From Acidobacteria bacterium UBA2161 (GTDB lineage Bacteria; Acidobacteriota; Vicinamibacteria; Vicinamibacterales; UBA823), in NCBI GenBank assembly GCA_002328835.1, contig DCWN01000034.1:58663-75585 (forward strand): a stretch of DNA of 16,923 bases, in the 5' to 3' direction. Made by a program: the position numbers and the translations under genes. Within the stretch, counting starts at the first letter, position 1. The number at the start of each line of letters is the position of its first letter. Below are positions 6,355 to 14,473 of this stretch, in pieces. The notes below the pieces were generated by a model. That model made no database searches, was not told the origin of the DNA, and worked only from the letters and a program-made list of their open reading frames with translations.

Positions 6355-7730
6355 CGGACCGTGATCGCGACCGGTGGGAACGCGAGCGGCACGAGGTTAC
6401 CGTCGGGCGTCGTCCCGACGCCGCTCAGGCCGAGCGCCGCGGTCCCGGCTGCTGTCGCTTCGAACAGCACGGCGGCCAGCAGGCCCGACCCCGACGCGCC
6501 GATCCCGTCCGCCGTGCGCGCCAGCGTGAGGTCGACGCGCCCGCCCTCGACACTCTGCGTGAAGGTCACCGCCAGCCCTCCCTGACGCATGAAGCTCCCC
6601 TCCTGAACCGCGCGGACGCTGAGGACCGCCGCATCGAAGGTCAGGGACAGCGTGATCGTGGAGAGGCGTGACACGCCGGTCACCGAGATCGGCACGGTGT
6701 ACGGCCCGCTCCCGATTCGAAGCTCGGGGCCCGGAGGCGTGAGGATGACCCGCGCGCGCTCGGCCGGTGCCGCCACCTGCGGGGGCTCGGCGACTGGCGT
6801 CACCGGCGTCACAATGATCGGCGCGGGGGGCGCAGCCGGTGGCGGTTGCCCCGCCGCCACGGCCGTGGGCATCCCGGGGCGCGGCGCCGTGCCAGGCGGT
6901 GGCGTCGGCACGGGGGCGGTGCCCAGTGGCGCGGCCGCCACCGCCGCATCCGTCGCCTGTCCCGCGTCGGCCACCAGCGGGGCCGCGATCAGGGGGGGCG
7001 GTCCGCTCAGGCCGATATTCTGCTGGGTGCCGATGTGAATCGGGTCCAGATCCGCCTGCGTCAGGCCGTGCGTCCGGACGATGCGCGGCGTCAGCAGCAT
7101 GACGATGTCACTCTGGCTGATCTGCTCGTCCGTGTTCGAGAACAGCTGCCGGAGCACCTGCACGTGGATGAGACCAGAAAAGCCCCTGAGCTGGCTACGT
7201 TCCTGCTCGCGCAGGAGCCCCGCCAGCATGTTCGACTCGCCGTCGCGCAGCCGGAGCCGAGTCTCCACGCGGCGCGACGTGAAGGTCGGCAGCGAGTTCC
7301 CCGCCACCTCGATGTTCGCCCCCAGCGCGCTGTTCTCGACGACCAGGTCGAGGACGATCTCATCCTCGTAGGTCACACGCGGTGTCATCTCCAGGATGAC
7401 GCCGACCGGCCGGTAGTTGAACGACGTGAGCGGATTCACGGCCGCGCCGCCCGTGGCGATCGGGGAGAAGGCGGTCGTGGGCACCGGAATCTCCTCGCCG
7501 AGATTGAGCGTCAGTTGCTGGCCCTCCTGCCCGCGCAGCTGGGGCCGCGCGATGAATCGCGTCTGGCCGTCGGTCTCGAGAAAGCGGATGAACGCCGCCG
7601 GCACGGCGCCGTAGAAGTCGGCCGTGCTGACGCCGCGGGAGATCGTGTTCAGGTTGAACGCCTGGCCCAGGCCCTCGGTCGGGATCGCCCCGTCGATCGG
7701 CGCGACTTCTGGCGAGAAGATGCCGCCGAT
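6351..7730 (-). CDS. 3' part of the frameshifted secretin: pore domain, Pro-rich linker and cohesin-like tail
   Basis: This is the C-terminal part of the secretin, in the frame +1 to the upstream part. It starts at IGGIFSPEV without a start codon. Residues about 390-557 of the restored protein are the secretin pore domain (PF00263). Landmarks are FIARPQLRGQEGQQ, LGEEIPVPT, FNYRPVGVILEMTPRV, GESNMLAGLL and SDIVMLLTPRIVR. A Pro/Ala-rich linker spans about 558-660. Residues about 665-795 resemble a cohesin domain (VPISVTGVSRLSTITLSLTF, AAVLSVRAVQEGSF, and VDLTLARTADGIGASGSG with LLAAVLF). Such a tail is not part of canonical PilQ or GspD. Multimers of this protein form the outer-membrane gate. 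The stop overlaps the next gene's start as ATGA. Confidence 0.85.
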   Translation of the reverse strand: MGGIFSPEVAPIDGAIPTEGLGQAFNLNTISRGVSTADFYGAVPAAFIRFLETDGQTRFIARPQLRGQEGQQLTLNLGEEIPVPTTAFSPIATGGAAVNPLTSFNYRPVGVILEMTPRVTYEDEIVLDLVVENSALGANIEVAGNSLPTFTSRRVETRLRLRDGESNMLAGLLREQERSQLRGFSGLIHVQVLRQLFSNTDEQISQSDIVMLLTPRIVRTHGLTQADLDPIHIGTQQNIGLSGPPPLIAAPLVADAGQATDAAVAAAPLGTAPVPTPPPGTAPRPGMPTAVAAGQPPPAAPPAPIIVTPVTPVAEPPQVAAPAERARVILTPPGPELRIGSGPYTVPISVTGVSRLSTITLSLTFDAAVLSVRAVQEGSFMRQGGLAVTFTQSVEGGRVDLTLARTADGIGASGSGLLAAVLFEATAAGTAALGLSGVGTTPDGNLVPLAFPPVAITVR

Positions 7731-8739
7731 TCGCGTACTGCGTGAGGTCCAGACCAAACTGCCGGACGCGCTCGCGATTGACCTCGAGAATCTCGACGTC
7801 AATCACAATCTCCGCGAGGGGTTTGTCGTTCGCGGCCAGAATCCGCTCGATCACCGCCGCCACGGCGGTCGAGGCCCGGATGGTGATCGAATTGTTCGTC
7901 TGGTTCACTGCGACCATCGGCTGCACCGCCATTTGCGGCACGCGGATGATCGTGCTGATGAGCTGCGACAGTTCCTGGACATCCCCGTGCGAGACATAGA
8001 ACGTCCGGATGACCTGCTCCTCGTACTGCGCGCGCTTCTGCGGTGTGTCGGGCGAGACGATGATCGTGCGCTGGTTGACGACCTTGTAGAAACTCTGGTT
8101 CGCCGAGAGGATCTGGTTGAGCGCGTCTTCGATGGTGACGCCGGTCAGGGTGACCGAGTACTGCCGATCCTGAAACTGCTGGTCGTAGGTGACGTTGATC
8201 CCGGTCGAATCCCCGATGAAGTCCAGGACGTCTCGCAGGTTCGCGTCGACGAACTGCATGGCGAGCGGTTCGCGCGACGCCGGGTTCAGCAGCAACGCGG
8301 CCGAGGCCTGGTTGGCCTGCTCGCGCATCTGCTCGATGGCCGGCCGCGGCCGCGAGGCCTCGATCCGATCGCGGATGAGGCGCTCCAGCTCGGCCACCTT
8401 GGCCGCGGCCTGCTGATTGCTCGGATCGAGTTCGCTGGCCTCGCGATACTCGAGCGCCGCCGCCGACAATTCGTCGCGCGCCTCGAACTCACGGGCCCGA
8501 ATCAAATGCGCCCGCGAGGCGTTGAGCATCGCCCGTTCGAGCGCGATCTTGTAGTCGACGCGTTCTGGATCGTCTTGGACCGCCTGCGTGAAGTACGCCA
8601 CCGCGGCGTCCCAGTCGCCGTTGAGCGCAGCCACTTCCCCCTGCTCGAACGCCCGACCCGCCGCGCATCCCGCCATCACCACGGCCAGCACCACGATCGC
8701 GAGGCGCGAGGGATGCCGCCATGCTGGATACGCGCTCAC
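7360..8739 (-). CDS. 5' part of the frameshifted secretin lipoprotein (GspD/PilQ-like): TPR, STN and N domains
   Basis: The N-terminal part of the outer-membrane secretin. GTG 8739 is the chosen start, because GGAG lies 8 bases upstream and the previous gene ends 22 bases away. A lipoprotein signal ends at MAGC with Cys25. Residues about 35-125 look like TPR repeats (NGDWDAAVAYFTQAVQDDP; LEYREASELDPSN). An STN/N0-like domain lies at about 157-230 (FVDANLRDVLDFIGDSTGIN), followed by a secretin N domain at about 240-336 (VIRTFYVSHGDVQELSQLI; NSITIRAS; EIVIDVEILEVNRERVRQFG). Coding similarity ends at TQYA336 (base 7732). Read as given, this frame runs on as nonsense to a stop at 7360. Skipping one base at 7731 joins it to IGGIFSPEV and gives a 795-residue secretin. 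The TPR plus STN plus lipoprotein layout resembles secretins of acidobacteria and deltaproteobacteria-like groups. Confidence 0.85.
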   Translation of the reverse strand: MSAYPAWRHPSRLAIVVLAVVMAGCAAGRAFEQGEVAALNGDWDAAVAYFTQAVQDDPERVDYKIALERAMLNASRAHLIRAREFEARDELSAAALEYREASELDPSNQQAAAKVAELERLIRDRIEASRPRPAIEQMREQANQASAALLLNPASREPLAMQFVDANLRDVLDFIGDSTGINVTYDQQFQDRQYSVTLTGVTIEDALNQILSANQSFYKVVNQRTIIVSPDTPQKRAQYEEQVIRTFYVSHGDVQELSQLISTIIRVPQMAVQPMVAVNQTNNSITIRASTAVAAVIERILAANDKPLAEIVIDVEILEVNRERVRQFGLDLTQYANRRHLLARSRADRRGDPDRGPGPGVQPEHDLPRRQHGRLLRRRAGGVHPLSRDRRPDAIHRAAPAARAGGPATDAQSRRGDSGAHDRLLPDRHGRRGRESAHVVQLPAGRRHPGDDTACDLRG

Positions 8740-8761
8740 TGACAATTCTCCAGTCTGCCGC

Positions 8762-9343
8762 TCACGATCCGCTGACGCGAACGGTGACGCGACGGCCATC
8801 CGCCACGACCTCGACCTCAATCGACTCGATCCCGATGCGCACGATGCGATAGCGCCCGTCGACGATCTCGCCTGTCCGCCCGTGATAGACCGCGCCGTCG
8901 TCGCTGAGGACCGCCACACGGCCCACACTCTCCCCGTCGAGCGTGCCGATGAACTTCAGGGTAACCGCCTCGGCTGGCCGCGCGCTAGTGGGAACTTGCT
9001 GAATCGCCGGACGGGTGGGCGGCGTGACCGGCCGGACGCTCGGTCTGGGCGCGGCCACCGGGGCCCGGGTCACCGCACCGAACCTGAACGGATTCCGCCG
9101 CCCGTCGCTCCCACGGCCCCGCCGCCCGCCGGCCAGGCCGTCGAGCGCCACCCGGGGGATTCCCGACGCTCCGCTCGCCCCGCCGGCCGGCTCACCTGCC
9201 GCCGCGCCCCCCGGGCCACCGCCCTGGCCTCCCGAGCCGGCGGCGCCGCACGACGCCGTGAACGTCGCGAATGCGACGGCCGCGGCAATGCCCAGCAAAC
9301 CGGCCGACCGCTTCGCTACCGTGCGCGGATCACGCATCAGCAT
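8762..9343 (-). CDS. pilP: PilP-like periplasmic lipoprotein of the alignment complex
   Basis: A 193-residue lipoprotein. The signal peptide ends in TASC, with Cys32 as the probable lipidated residue. A low-complexity Gly/Ala/Pro linker spans about 33-125, including the RNPFRFG segment typical of PilP-like proteins just before the fold. The C-terminal beta domain spans about 128-193 (LKFIGTLDGESVGRVAVLSD, GEIVDGRYRIVRIG). PilP couples the inner-membrane PilN/PilO pair to the secretin. The GspC homology region has a similar fold and job. ATG 9343 overlaps the end of the upstream PilO gene by 14 bases, and ATG 9337 is an alternative. Neither has a strong RBS. The secretin gene follows 22 bases downstream, as expected for this module. 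The symbol is by position and fold, as sequence similarity is modest. Confidence 0.8.
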   Translation of the reverse strand: MLMRDPRTVAKRSAGLLGIAAAVAFATFTASCGAAGSGGQGGGPGGAAAGEPAGGASGASGIPRVALDGLAGGRRGRGSDGRRNPFRFGAVTRAPVAAPRPSVRPVTPPTRPAIQQVPTSARPAEAVTLKFIGTLDGESVGRVAVLSDDGAVYHGRTGEIVDGRYRIVRIGIESIEVEVVADGRRVTVRVSGS

Positions 9344-9911
9344 CAGACTGATCCGACCAAAAGTACGTCGAGACCTCGAGGGTCAGGACCAGCGAGGTCG
9401 CAGCCTCGTCCGGCTGGACCAGGCTGACCGCCTCGATCACGACGAACGCGTCCGCAGTCTCCAGCATGTAGATGAACTCCCGGACGTCGGCATACTCGCC
9501 GGCCAGCACCATCGTCGTCCGCAGGCGCGCCAGTCGGCTGCCTCGATCCTGCTCGGTCACGCTGCTGCGTCGATCGTGCCGAAGGTTCGCGCCTTCGGCC
9601 ATCGCCGCCAGCTGCGCGTAGGTAATCCGCCGCGCACTGGGCAGGTCGAGCGGCAACACCTCTTCGTAGAAGGTCCGGAGATCCGCGTCCGCGCGCGACT
9701 TGCCCTCGAGGATCGCGACGGCTTCGGCGTGCGCCCGCTCGGCATCCTCGAGCGACTCTCGGGCCGCCGCTGCCCGGACGTCGGCATTGGCGACTCGCAC
9801 GGTCAACGGGTACACCGCCAGCGCGAACAGCGCGGCGTTGAGCGCCAGGCCCACGACCAGCGGCAGGATGAACAGGCGCTTCTCGGCGGTAATGCGGGAG
9901 AGTGCCGTCAC
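9330..9911 (-). CDS. pilO: PilO-like inner-membrane alignment protein
   Basis: A 193-residue protein with one N-terminal transmembrane helix (about 15-37, ILPLVVGLALNAALFALAVY). A coiled-coil-like charged segment follows (about 42-85, ESLEDAERAHAEAVAILEG), then a periplasmic ferredoxin-like domain (TYAQLAAMAEGANL; TTMVLAGEYADVREFIYMLE; VSLVQPDEAATSLVLTLEVSTYF). This is the PilO/GspM architecture. It would pair with PilN in the inner membrane and bind PilP. The start is GTG, overlapping the PilN stop as GTGA, so translation is coupled. Confidence 0.85.
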   Translation of the reverse strand: MTALSRITAEKRLFILPLVVGLALNAALFALAVYPLTVRVANADVRAAAARESLEDAERAHAEAVAILEGKSRADADLRTFYEEVLPLDLPSARRITYAQLAAMAEGANLRHDRRSSVTEQDRGSRLARLRTTMVLAGEYADVREFIYMLETADAFVVIEAVSLVQPDEAATSLVLTLEVSTYFWSDQSDADA

Positions 9912-10501
9912 GGCCCACCCTCCGCGGGCGGCTCGGCCACCGCTGCCGGCGTCGCACCGAGATAGCGGCCGCGCAGCATCGTGCGAAACATGCCGTCGTC
10001 GGTGGCTTCCTCCTGGCGGGCGAGCAACTGCTCGAACGACCCGGTGGCCTCCAGCGCCTCGATGAATCGATCGATCGCCTCGATCCGCCGGCCCAGGACG
10101 ACCATCGCCACCGACACGAACTCGCCGTCGACCTCCGGTCGGACCGACGTGAGCATCACGTCCGGCGGCAGCGTCGTCTCGATGCGGTTGAACAACTCGG
10201 TCCAGGAGAACATCCGCAGACCGATCAACGCGTTGGCCTCGCGGACCGCGTCGGTCACGACCCGAAGCTCGGCGCCGTCGATCTCCTGCTGCACCGCCTC
10301 CGTCTCACCCGCCATCTCGCGCGCCACGACCTCATCCTGCGCCACGCGCAGGCCAAGGTCGGTGTGGCTGCGCGACAGCTCCACGACGCGGGTGACGTTG
10401 AACGCGGTCACGCCGACCACCACGATCGCCAGCGCGACCAGACCGACGTGGACGCCACGCTCGTTGTAGAACGGTCGGGTCGCCAGATTCGTTCGCAGCA
10501 T
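9908..10501 (-). CDS. pilN: PilN-like inner-membrane alignment protein
   Basis: A 197-residue protein. The N-terminal cytoplasmic stretch NLATRPFYNER (5-15) is the conserved PilM-binding motif of PilN. A transmembrane helix follows (about 20-40, VGLVALAIVVVGVTAF), then a coiled-coil region and a periplasmic domain (FSWTELFNRIETTLPPDVML, FVSVAMVVLGRRIEAIDRFI). The length is normal for PilN and much shorter than GspL, whose cytoplasmic half is supplied here by a separate PilM. PilM ends 12 bases upstream and PilO overlaps downstream. Confidence 0.88.
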   Translation of the reverse strand: MLRTNLATRPFYNERGVHVGLVALAIVVVGVTAFNVTRVVELSRSHTDLGLRVAQDEVVAREMAGETEAVQQEIDGAELRVVTDAVREANALIGLRMFSWTELFNRIETTLPPDVMLTSVRPEVDGEFVSVAMVVLGRRIEAIDRFIEALEATGSFEQLLARQEEATDDGMFRTMLRGRYLGATPAAVAEPPAEGGP

Positions 10502-10513
10502 GGCCGGTCTCGC

Positions 10514-11461
10514 CTAGCTCGCGGCGTGCTCCCTCACCAGAACGCCGATGGGCGCGGTCAGCCTGTCGAGTAGGTCGGGCGACGCGTCGATCCGGTCCGC
10601 CAGCGAGGCCACGCGGCGCGGGTCTACCGACTCGACGCTCCCTCCCAGCCGCCCCTCGAGCCCCTTGCGGATCGCCTCGCCCACCCCACCCGAGGCTCCG
10701 ACCAGGAACACCCGCGCGAACCCGGTGCCCGACAGCCGGTCCTCGTAGTACATCGACGTCTGGTGCACCAGGTCAGCCAGCTGAGCGCCGGCCTCGGCCG
10801 GCCGATTGCGAAACAAGATGAGCTGCTCACCGCGCATGATCGCGATCGTGCTGCTCTCGGGCGCCACGTGCACCAGCAGCCAATCGCCGTCGACCGGATC
10901 GCCGCTGCTGACCGTGTTGAGGAGGTTGAAGCTCGAGAGGTCCACCACGCCGGCGTGCACGCCAGCCTCCGTGCACACCTGCTCGTACTCCTCGATGATG
11001 CTCCGGCGGGTCAGGGCCACGACGAACTCCGTCGCCCCGGCGTCGTCGGTCAGCCCGCGGCTGTGGACGACCTGCGCATCCTCGATCCGGAACGGCGCCG
11101 TCTTGCGGACCTGCCATCGCACCAGCTCGTCGAGGTCGTGACTCCGCGTCGGCACCTCCTCGAACTTCACGATGGACACCTTGGCCACGGCGTCGGGCAC
11201 GACCAGCGCCGCTCGCCGAGGCCGGCGTGGGAACTGGTCCAGGGCCCGGCGGAGCGCCCCGGCCACCGCCGCCGGGTCCTTGATGTTGCCCTCGTTGACC
11301 GCCGGCACCACGGCGCCAGACGGCAACGGCTCGGTCGCATGACTGCTGACGATTGCGTTCGACCCGCTGCGGGCCAGACCGACCGCCGTGACCGCATCGG
11401 AGGCGATCTCGATTCCCACACTGGGACCGGGCGTCGAGAAGATCGATCGCAGCAGGCTCAT
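10514..11461 (-). CDS. pilM: PilM-like cytoplasmic actin-fold protein
   Basis: A 315-residue actin/FtsA-fold ATPase-like protein of the PilM family. The first phosphate-binding motif is SVGIEIASDAVTAVGL (14-29). Other PilM landmarks are LVVPDAVAKVSIVKFEEVP, a segment DELVRWQVRKTAPFRIEDA typical of the family, and FARVFLVGASGGV near the second phosphate loop. PilM binds the N-terminal tail of PilN on the cytoplasmic face and links the alignment complex to the ATPase and platform. ATG 11461 overlaps the upstream ATPase stop as ATGA, which fixes the start although the frame is open further upstream to 11677. Confidence 0.9.
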   Translation of the reverse strand: MSLLRSIFSTPGPSVGIEIASDAVTAVGLARSGSNAIVSSHATEPLPSGAVVPAVNEGNIKDPAAVAGALRRALDQFPRRPRRAALVVPDAVAKVSIVKFEEVPTRSHDLDELVRWQVRKTAPFRIEDAQVVHSRGLTDDAGATEFVVALTRRSIIEEYEQVCTEAGVHAGVVDLSSFNLLNTVSSGDPVDGDWLLVHVAPESSTIAIMRGEQLILFRNRPAEAGAQLADLVHQTSMYYEDRLSGTGFARVFLVGASGGVGEAIRKGLEGRLGGSVESVDPRRVASLADRIDASPDLLDRLTAPIGVLVREHAAS

Positions 11462-13143
11462 TCGACGAACGTCACCTTGTTGATTTCCTTCAGCGTCGTG
11501 ATGCCGTTGACCGCGCGTTCGACGGCTGATTCGCGCAGATACCGCATCCCTTCCTCCCGCGCGGCACGTTTGATCTCGGACGTCGGTTTCCCGTCGAGGA
11601 TCATCTCGCGGATCCGGTCGGTCAGGTCGAGCAGTTCGCAGATCGCCGTTCGCCCCTTGTAGCCGGTGCCGCCACACTCGATGCAGCCCGCGCCCTCGTA
11701 GAACGCGTGCGCGGCATAGACCTCCGCATCCAACCCAGATTCGTTGAGCATGGCCGGCGTCGTCGAGACGGGCCGCTTGCAGTGCTCGCAGACCATCCGC
11801 ACGAGGCGCTGCGCGAGGACGCAGTTCAGCCCCGACACGAACTGGTAGCGCTCGACGCCCATGTTCAGGAATCGCCCGAGCACATCGACGACGTTGTTCG
11901 CGTGCACCGTGGTGAACACCAGGTGGCCGGTAAGCGCGGATTGAATCGCGATCTGCGCCGTCTCAGGGTCGCGAATCTCGCCGACCATGATCTTGTCCGG
12001 ATCGTGGCGCAAGATCGACCGGAGGCCGCGCGCGAAGGTCAGGCCCTTTCGCTCGTTGATCGGAATCTGCGTGATGCCGGCCAGCTGGTACTCCACCGGA
12101 TCCTCGATGGTGATGATCTTGTCCTCGACCGACTTGATCTCCGCCAGCGCGGCGTAGAGGGTCGTCGTCTTGCCGCTGCCGGTCGGGCCGGTGACCAGCA
12201 CCATGCCGTACGGCTCGGCGATGTACTTCCGGAACCGGCGCAACTCGGCCTCCGGGAACCCCAAGATGTCGAGTCGCAGCTCTTGAAACTGTTCGCTGAT
12301 CGACTCCTTGTCGAGGATTCTGATGACGGCGTCCTCGCCGTGGACGCTCGGCATGATGGAGACCCGGAAGTCGATGGTCTTGGCGGCGAGCCGCAGCTTG
12401 AACCGGCCATCCTGCGGGATCCGTTTCTCCGCGATGTCCAGCTCCGCCATCACCTTGATGCGCGAAATGATCGCCGAGTGAAATTGCCGGTCGATCGGCC
12501 GCATCGCCTGCTGCAGCACACCGTCGATCCGGTACTTCACGTGCACGGCATCGTCCTGCGTCTCGATATGAATGTCGCTGGCCCGCCGCTGGATCGCCGT
12601 GTAGATCGTCGAATCGACCAATCGGATGATCGGGCTGATGTCGCTCGTCAGCCGCTCGACCGTCAGGGCCTCCTCGCCGCCTTCGTCCTCGTGGAGCAAC
12701 TGCAGCTGAAAGCTCTCGGTTGCCTCCTCGAGGACGCGCTGCGAACTCTCGCTCTTCTGCAGGATCGACTGAATGGCCGATGGCGCGCCCACCGTCACCC
12801 TGACCGGCGCCTCGAGCAGCAGCGCCAGCTCGTCGAGCATGGGCAGGTCGGTCGGGTCGGACACGACGATGACCAACGACTCGCCCTCCCGGCGATACGG
12901 CACGAAGCCGTATCGCAGCATGAGGTCCGCCGGGATCGAGCGGAACAGATCGTGGTCGATGTGGAACTCCGACAGATCGATGAACGACAGGCGGTACCGC
13001 AACGCGAGCTGCCGCGCCCGGGCGATCTCGGCGGCGCGGTCCACTGCGCCGCCCTCGACGGCTCCGGCGTACAGATCGGTGACCTCCACGGACGGCGTCG
13101 GGGCCGCCGGACCGGACACCGCGCTCGGACGTTTCTCGGTCAT
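11458..13143 (-). CDS. GspE/PilB-type assembly ATPase
   Basis: A 561-residue hexameric secretion ATPase that powers addition of pilins or pseudopilins to the filament. An N-terminal MshEN/GspE-N-like domain lies at about 40-150. The Walker A motif is GPTGSGKT (319-326), the Asp box region is IITIEDPVEYQ (343-353), the Walker B is DKIMVGEIRD (383-392), and the His box is TGHLVFTTVHAN (405-416). A zinc-binding tetracysteine (CEHC 452/455 and CIEC 487/490) marks it as the extension ATPase type rather than PilT. The start overlaps nothing in its own frame, but the stop overlaps PilM and the ATG overlaps the platform-gene stop as ATGA. All catalytic residues are present. Whether to call it PilB or GspE depends on the system. 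I leave the symbol blank because the operon mixes Pil and Gsp traits. Confidence 0.95.
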   Translation of the reverse strand: MTEKRPSAVSGPAAPTPSVEVTDLYAGAVEGGAVDRAAEIARARQLALRYRLSFIDLSEFHIDHDLFRSIPADLMLRYGFVPYRREGESLVIVVSDPTDLPMLDELALLLEAPVRVTVGAPSAIQSILQKSESSQRVLEEATESFQLQLLHEDEGGEEALTVERLTSDISPIIRLVDSTIYTAIQRRASDIHIETQDDAVHVKYRIDGVLQQAMRPIDRQFHSAIISRIKVMAELDIAEKRIPQDGRFKLRLAAKTIDFRVSIMPSVHGEDAVIRILDKESISEQFQELRLDILGFPEAELRRFRKYIAEPYGMVLVTGPTGSGKTTTLYAALAEIKSVEDKIITIEDPVEYQLAGITQIPINERKGLTFARGLRSILRHDPDKIMVGEIRDPETAQIAIQSALTGHLVFTTVHANNVVDVLGRFLNMGVERYQFVSGLNCVLAQRLVRMVCEHCKRPVSTTPAMLNESGLDAEVYAAHAFYEGAGCIECGGTGYKGRTAICELLDLTDRIREMILDGKPTSEIKRAAREEGMRYLRESAVERAVNGITTLKEINKVTFVE

Positions 13144-14351
13144 GTCCCCAACGCGGACGACAGCTGCATCAGCGGCATGTACAGCGCCAGCAACAGCGCC
13201 GCAATGACGATGCCCATCGTCACCAGCAAGGCCGGCTCGATCATCGTGATGAACCGGCCGAGATTGGTCTCGATCTCCTCATCGAAGAAGTCGGCCAGGC
13301 TGTTCAGCATGTCGCCCAGCGCCCCGGTCGATTCGCCCACCTCCACCATCCGGATCGCGACGTCTGGAAAGACCTCCCGCGCCGCCAACGACGCCGCCAA
13401 CCCCTCGCCTTCCCGCACACGCTGCGCCACGACATTGAGTTCCAGGGCGAGGTGGCGATTACTCATCGACCGCGCCGCGACGTCGAGCGCGGTCACCAGC
13501 GGCATCCCGCCACCGAGCAGCGTGGCGAGCGTGCGCGCCATCTGCGACGTCGCGAACTTCCAGGAGATCTGCCCGAGGCCGGGCACCTTCAGGAGCCAGC
13601 GGTCCAGCGTCGCCCGCCGATCGCCCCGTCGGAACCAGACCCAGCCGGCGACGCCCGCCCCCGCGGCCCCCAGGGCGAACACCAGGAAGTACTGCCTCGC
13701 CACCTCCGACATGCCGACGATCACGCGGGTGCCCAGCGGCAGGGTCGAGCCGAAGCCGGCGTAGAACCCCGCGAACTCCGGCACGACGCGGAGGACGATG
13801 ATGCCAACGACCACGAGCGCGAGCGCGAACAGAATCACCGGGTAGACCAGCGCCGAAATCGTCTTCCGGCGCACGCCGCCAATCAGTTTCTGGTAGCTCA
13901 CGTATCGGCGGATGACTTCCTCCAGCCCTCCGCTCTTCTCGCCGGCGAGGAGCGACGCGCTGTAGACCCCGGGAAAGAGGTCGCCCTGTGCTTCGAAGGC
14001 TTCCGAAAGCGAGGCGCCGGCGCGCACCCGTTCGTGCACGTCGTCGAGCACGGGCTTGAAAATCGGGTGATCGATGCGGGTCCGCAGGATGTCGAGCGAC
14101 TGCACCAGCGGGAGACCGGCGCGCAGTAGCGTGGCCAACTCCTGGTTGAAGACGAGGAACTCGCGCGATCCGATGCGGCGCCGGGCCAACCGTACCGCCG
14201 TGAACCAGGCCAGCCCGCCTCGACGCCTCAGCGACAGGACGTGCATGCCGCGCTGTTCGAGATCGTGGCGCAGCCGTGATTCGTTCTCCGCGACGTAGGT
14301 CCCCTCGATGACCTGCCCCGTCGCGGTCCCGAGTCGGCACTGGAATTCCAT
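13140..14351 (-). CDS. GspF/PilC-type inner-membrane platform protein
   Basis: A 403-residue polytopic membrane protein with two T2SSF domains. The first contains FLVFNQELATLLRAGLPL, SLSEAFE and YSASLLAGEKSGGLEEV (about 70-190). A transmembrane pair follows, then a second copy with FATSQMARTLATLLGGGMPL and IRMVEVGESTGALGDML (about 260-370). A last helix, ALLVTMGIVIAALLLALYMP, ends at about 395. It holds the ATPase at the membrane and guides pseudopilin insertion. I chose ATG 14351 (MEFQCRLG) because PilC homologues normally begin this way. A TTG at 14375 gives an 8-residue extension and is less likely. It is the first gene of the operon, with an extended -10 promoter about 100 bases upstream. 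Confidence 0.93.
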   Translation of the reverse strand: MEFQCRLGTATGQVIEGTYVAENESRLRHDLEQRGMHVLSLRRRGGLAWFTAVRLARRRIGSREFLVFNQELATLLRAGLPLVQSLDILRTRIDHPIFKPVLDDVHERVRAGASLSEAFEAQGDLFPGVYSASLLAGEKSGGLEEVIRRYVSYQKLIGGVRRKTISALVYPVILFALALVVVGIIVLRVVPEFAGFYAGFGSTLPLGTRVIVGMSEVARQYFLVFALGAAGAGVAGWVWFRRGDRRATLDRWLLKVPGLGQISWKFATSQMARTLATLLGGGMPLVTALDVAARSMSNRHLALELNVVAQRVREGEGLAASLAAREVFPDVAIRMVEVGESTGALGDMLNSLADFFDEEIETNLGRFITMIEPALLVTMGIVIAALLLALYMPLMQLSSALGT

Positions 14352-14447
14352 CGTCCCGCTATCGCGCCGTGCCAAGCCGGCGAGCCGTTCGGTGGCGGAC
14401 GCAACATACTGAGAGAAAGGACATTATCGCCGTGCGCTGACCTGCGA

Positions 14448-14456
14448 ATTATACCA
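14448..14456 (-). promoter_or_regulatory. Extended -10 promoter for the pilus-like operon
   Basis: On the minus strand the sequence reads TGGTATAAT, with a perfect TATAAT hexamer (14453-14448) and an upstream TG (TGn) of the extended -10 type. No TTGACA-like hexamer is present at 16-18 bases, which is acceptable for extended -10 promoters. Transcription would start near 14441 and leave an untranslated leader of about 90 bases before the platform-gene ATG 14351. Confidence 0.55.
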
Positions 14457-14473
14457 AAGGCCACGGCGACACG

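Noticed and set aside
11707..13764. A 685-residue open frame on the plus strand
   Set aside because: It lies antisense to the ATPase and platform genes, which show full catalytic motifs. The protein is Arg/His/Asp-rich with no domain pattern, as expected for a shadow frame in high-GC DNA.
14423..14428. GATAAT on the minus strand as a second promoter -10
   Set aside because: It lacks a TG extension and a suitable -35. The TGGTATAAT 20 bases upstream is much stronger.
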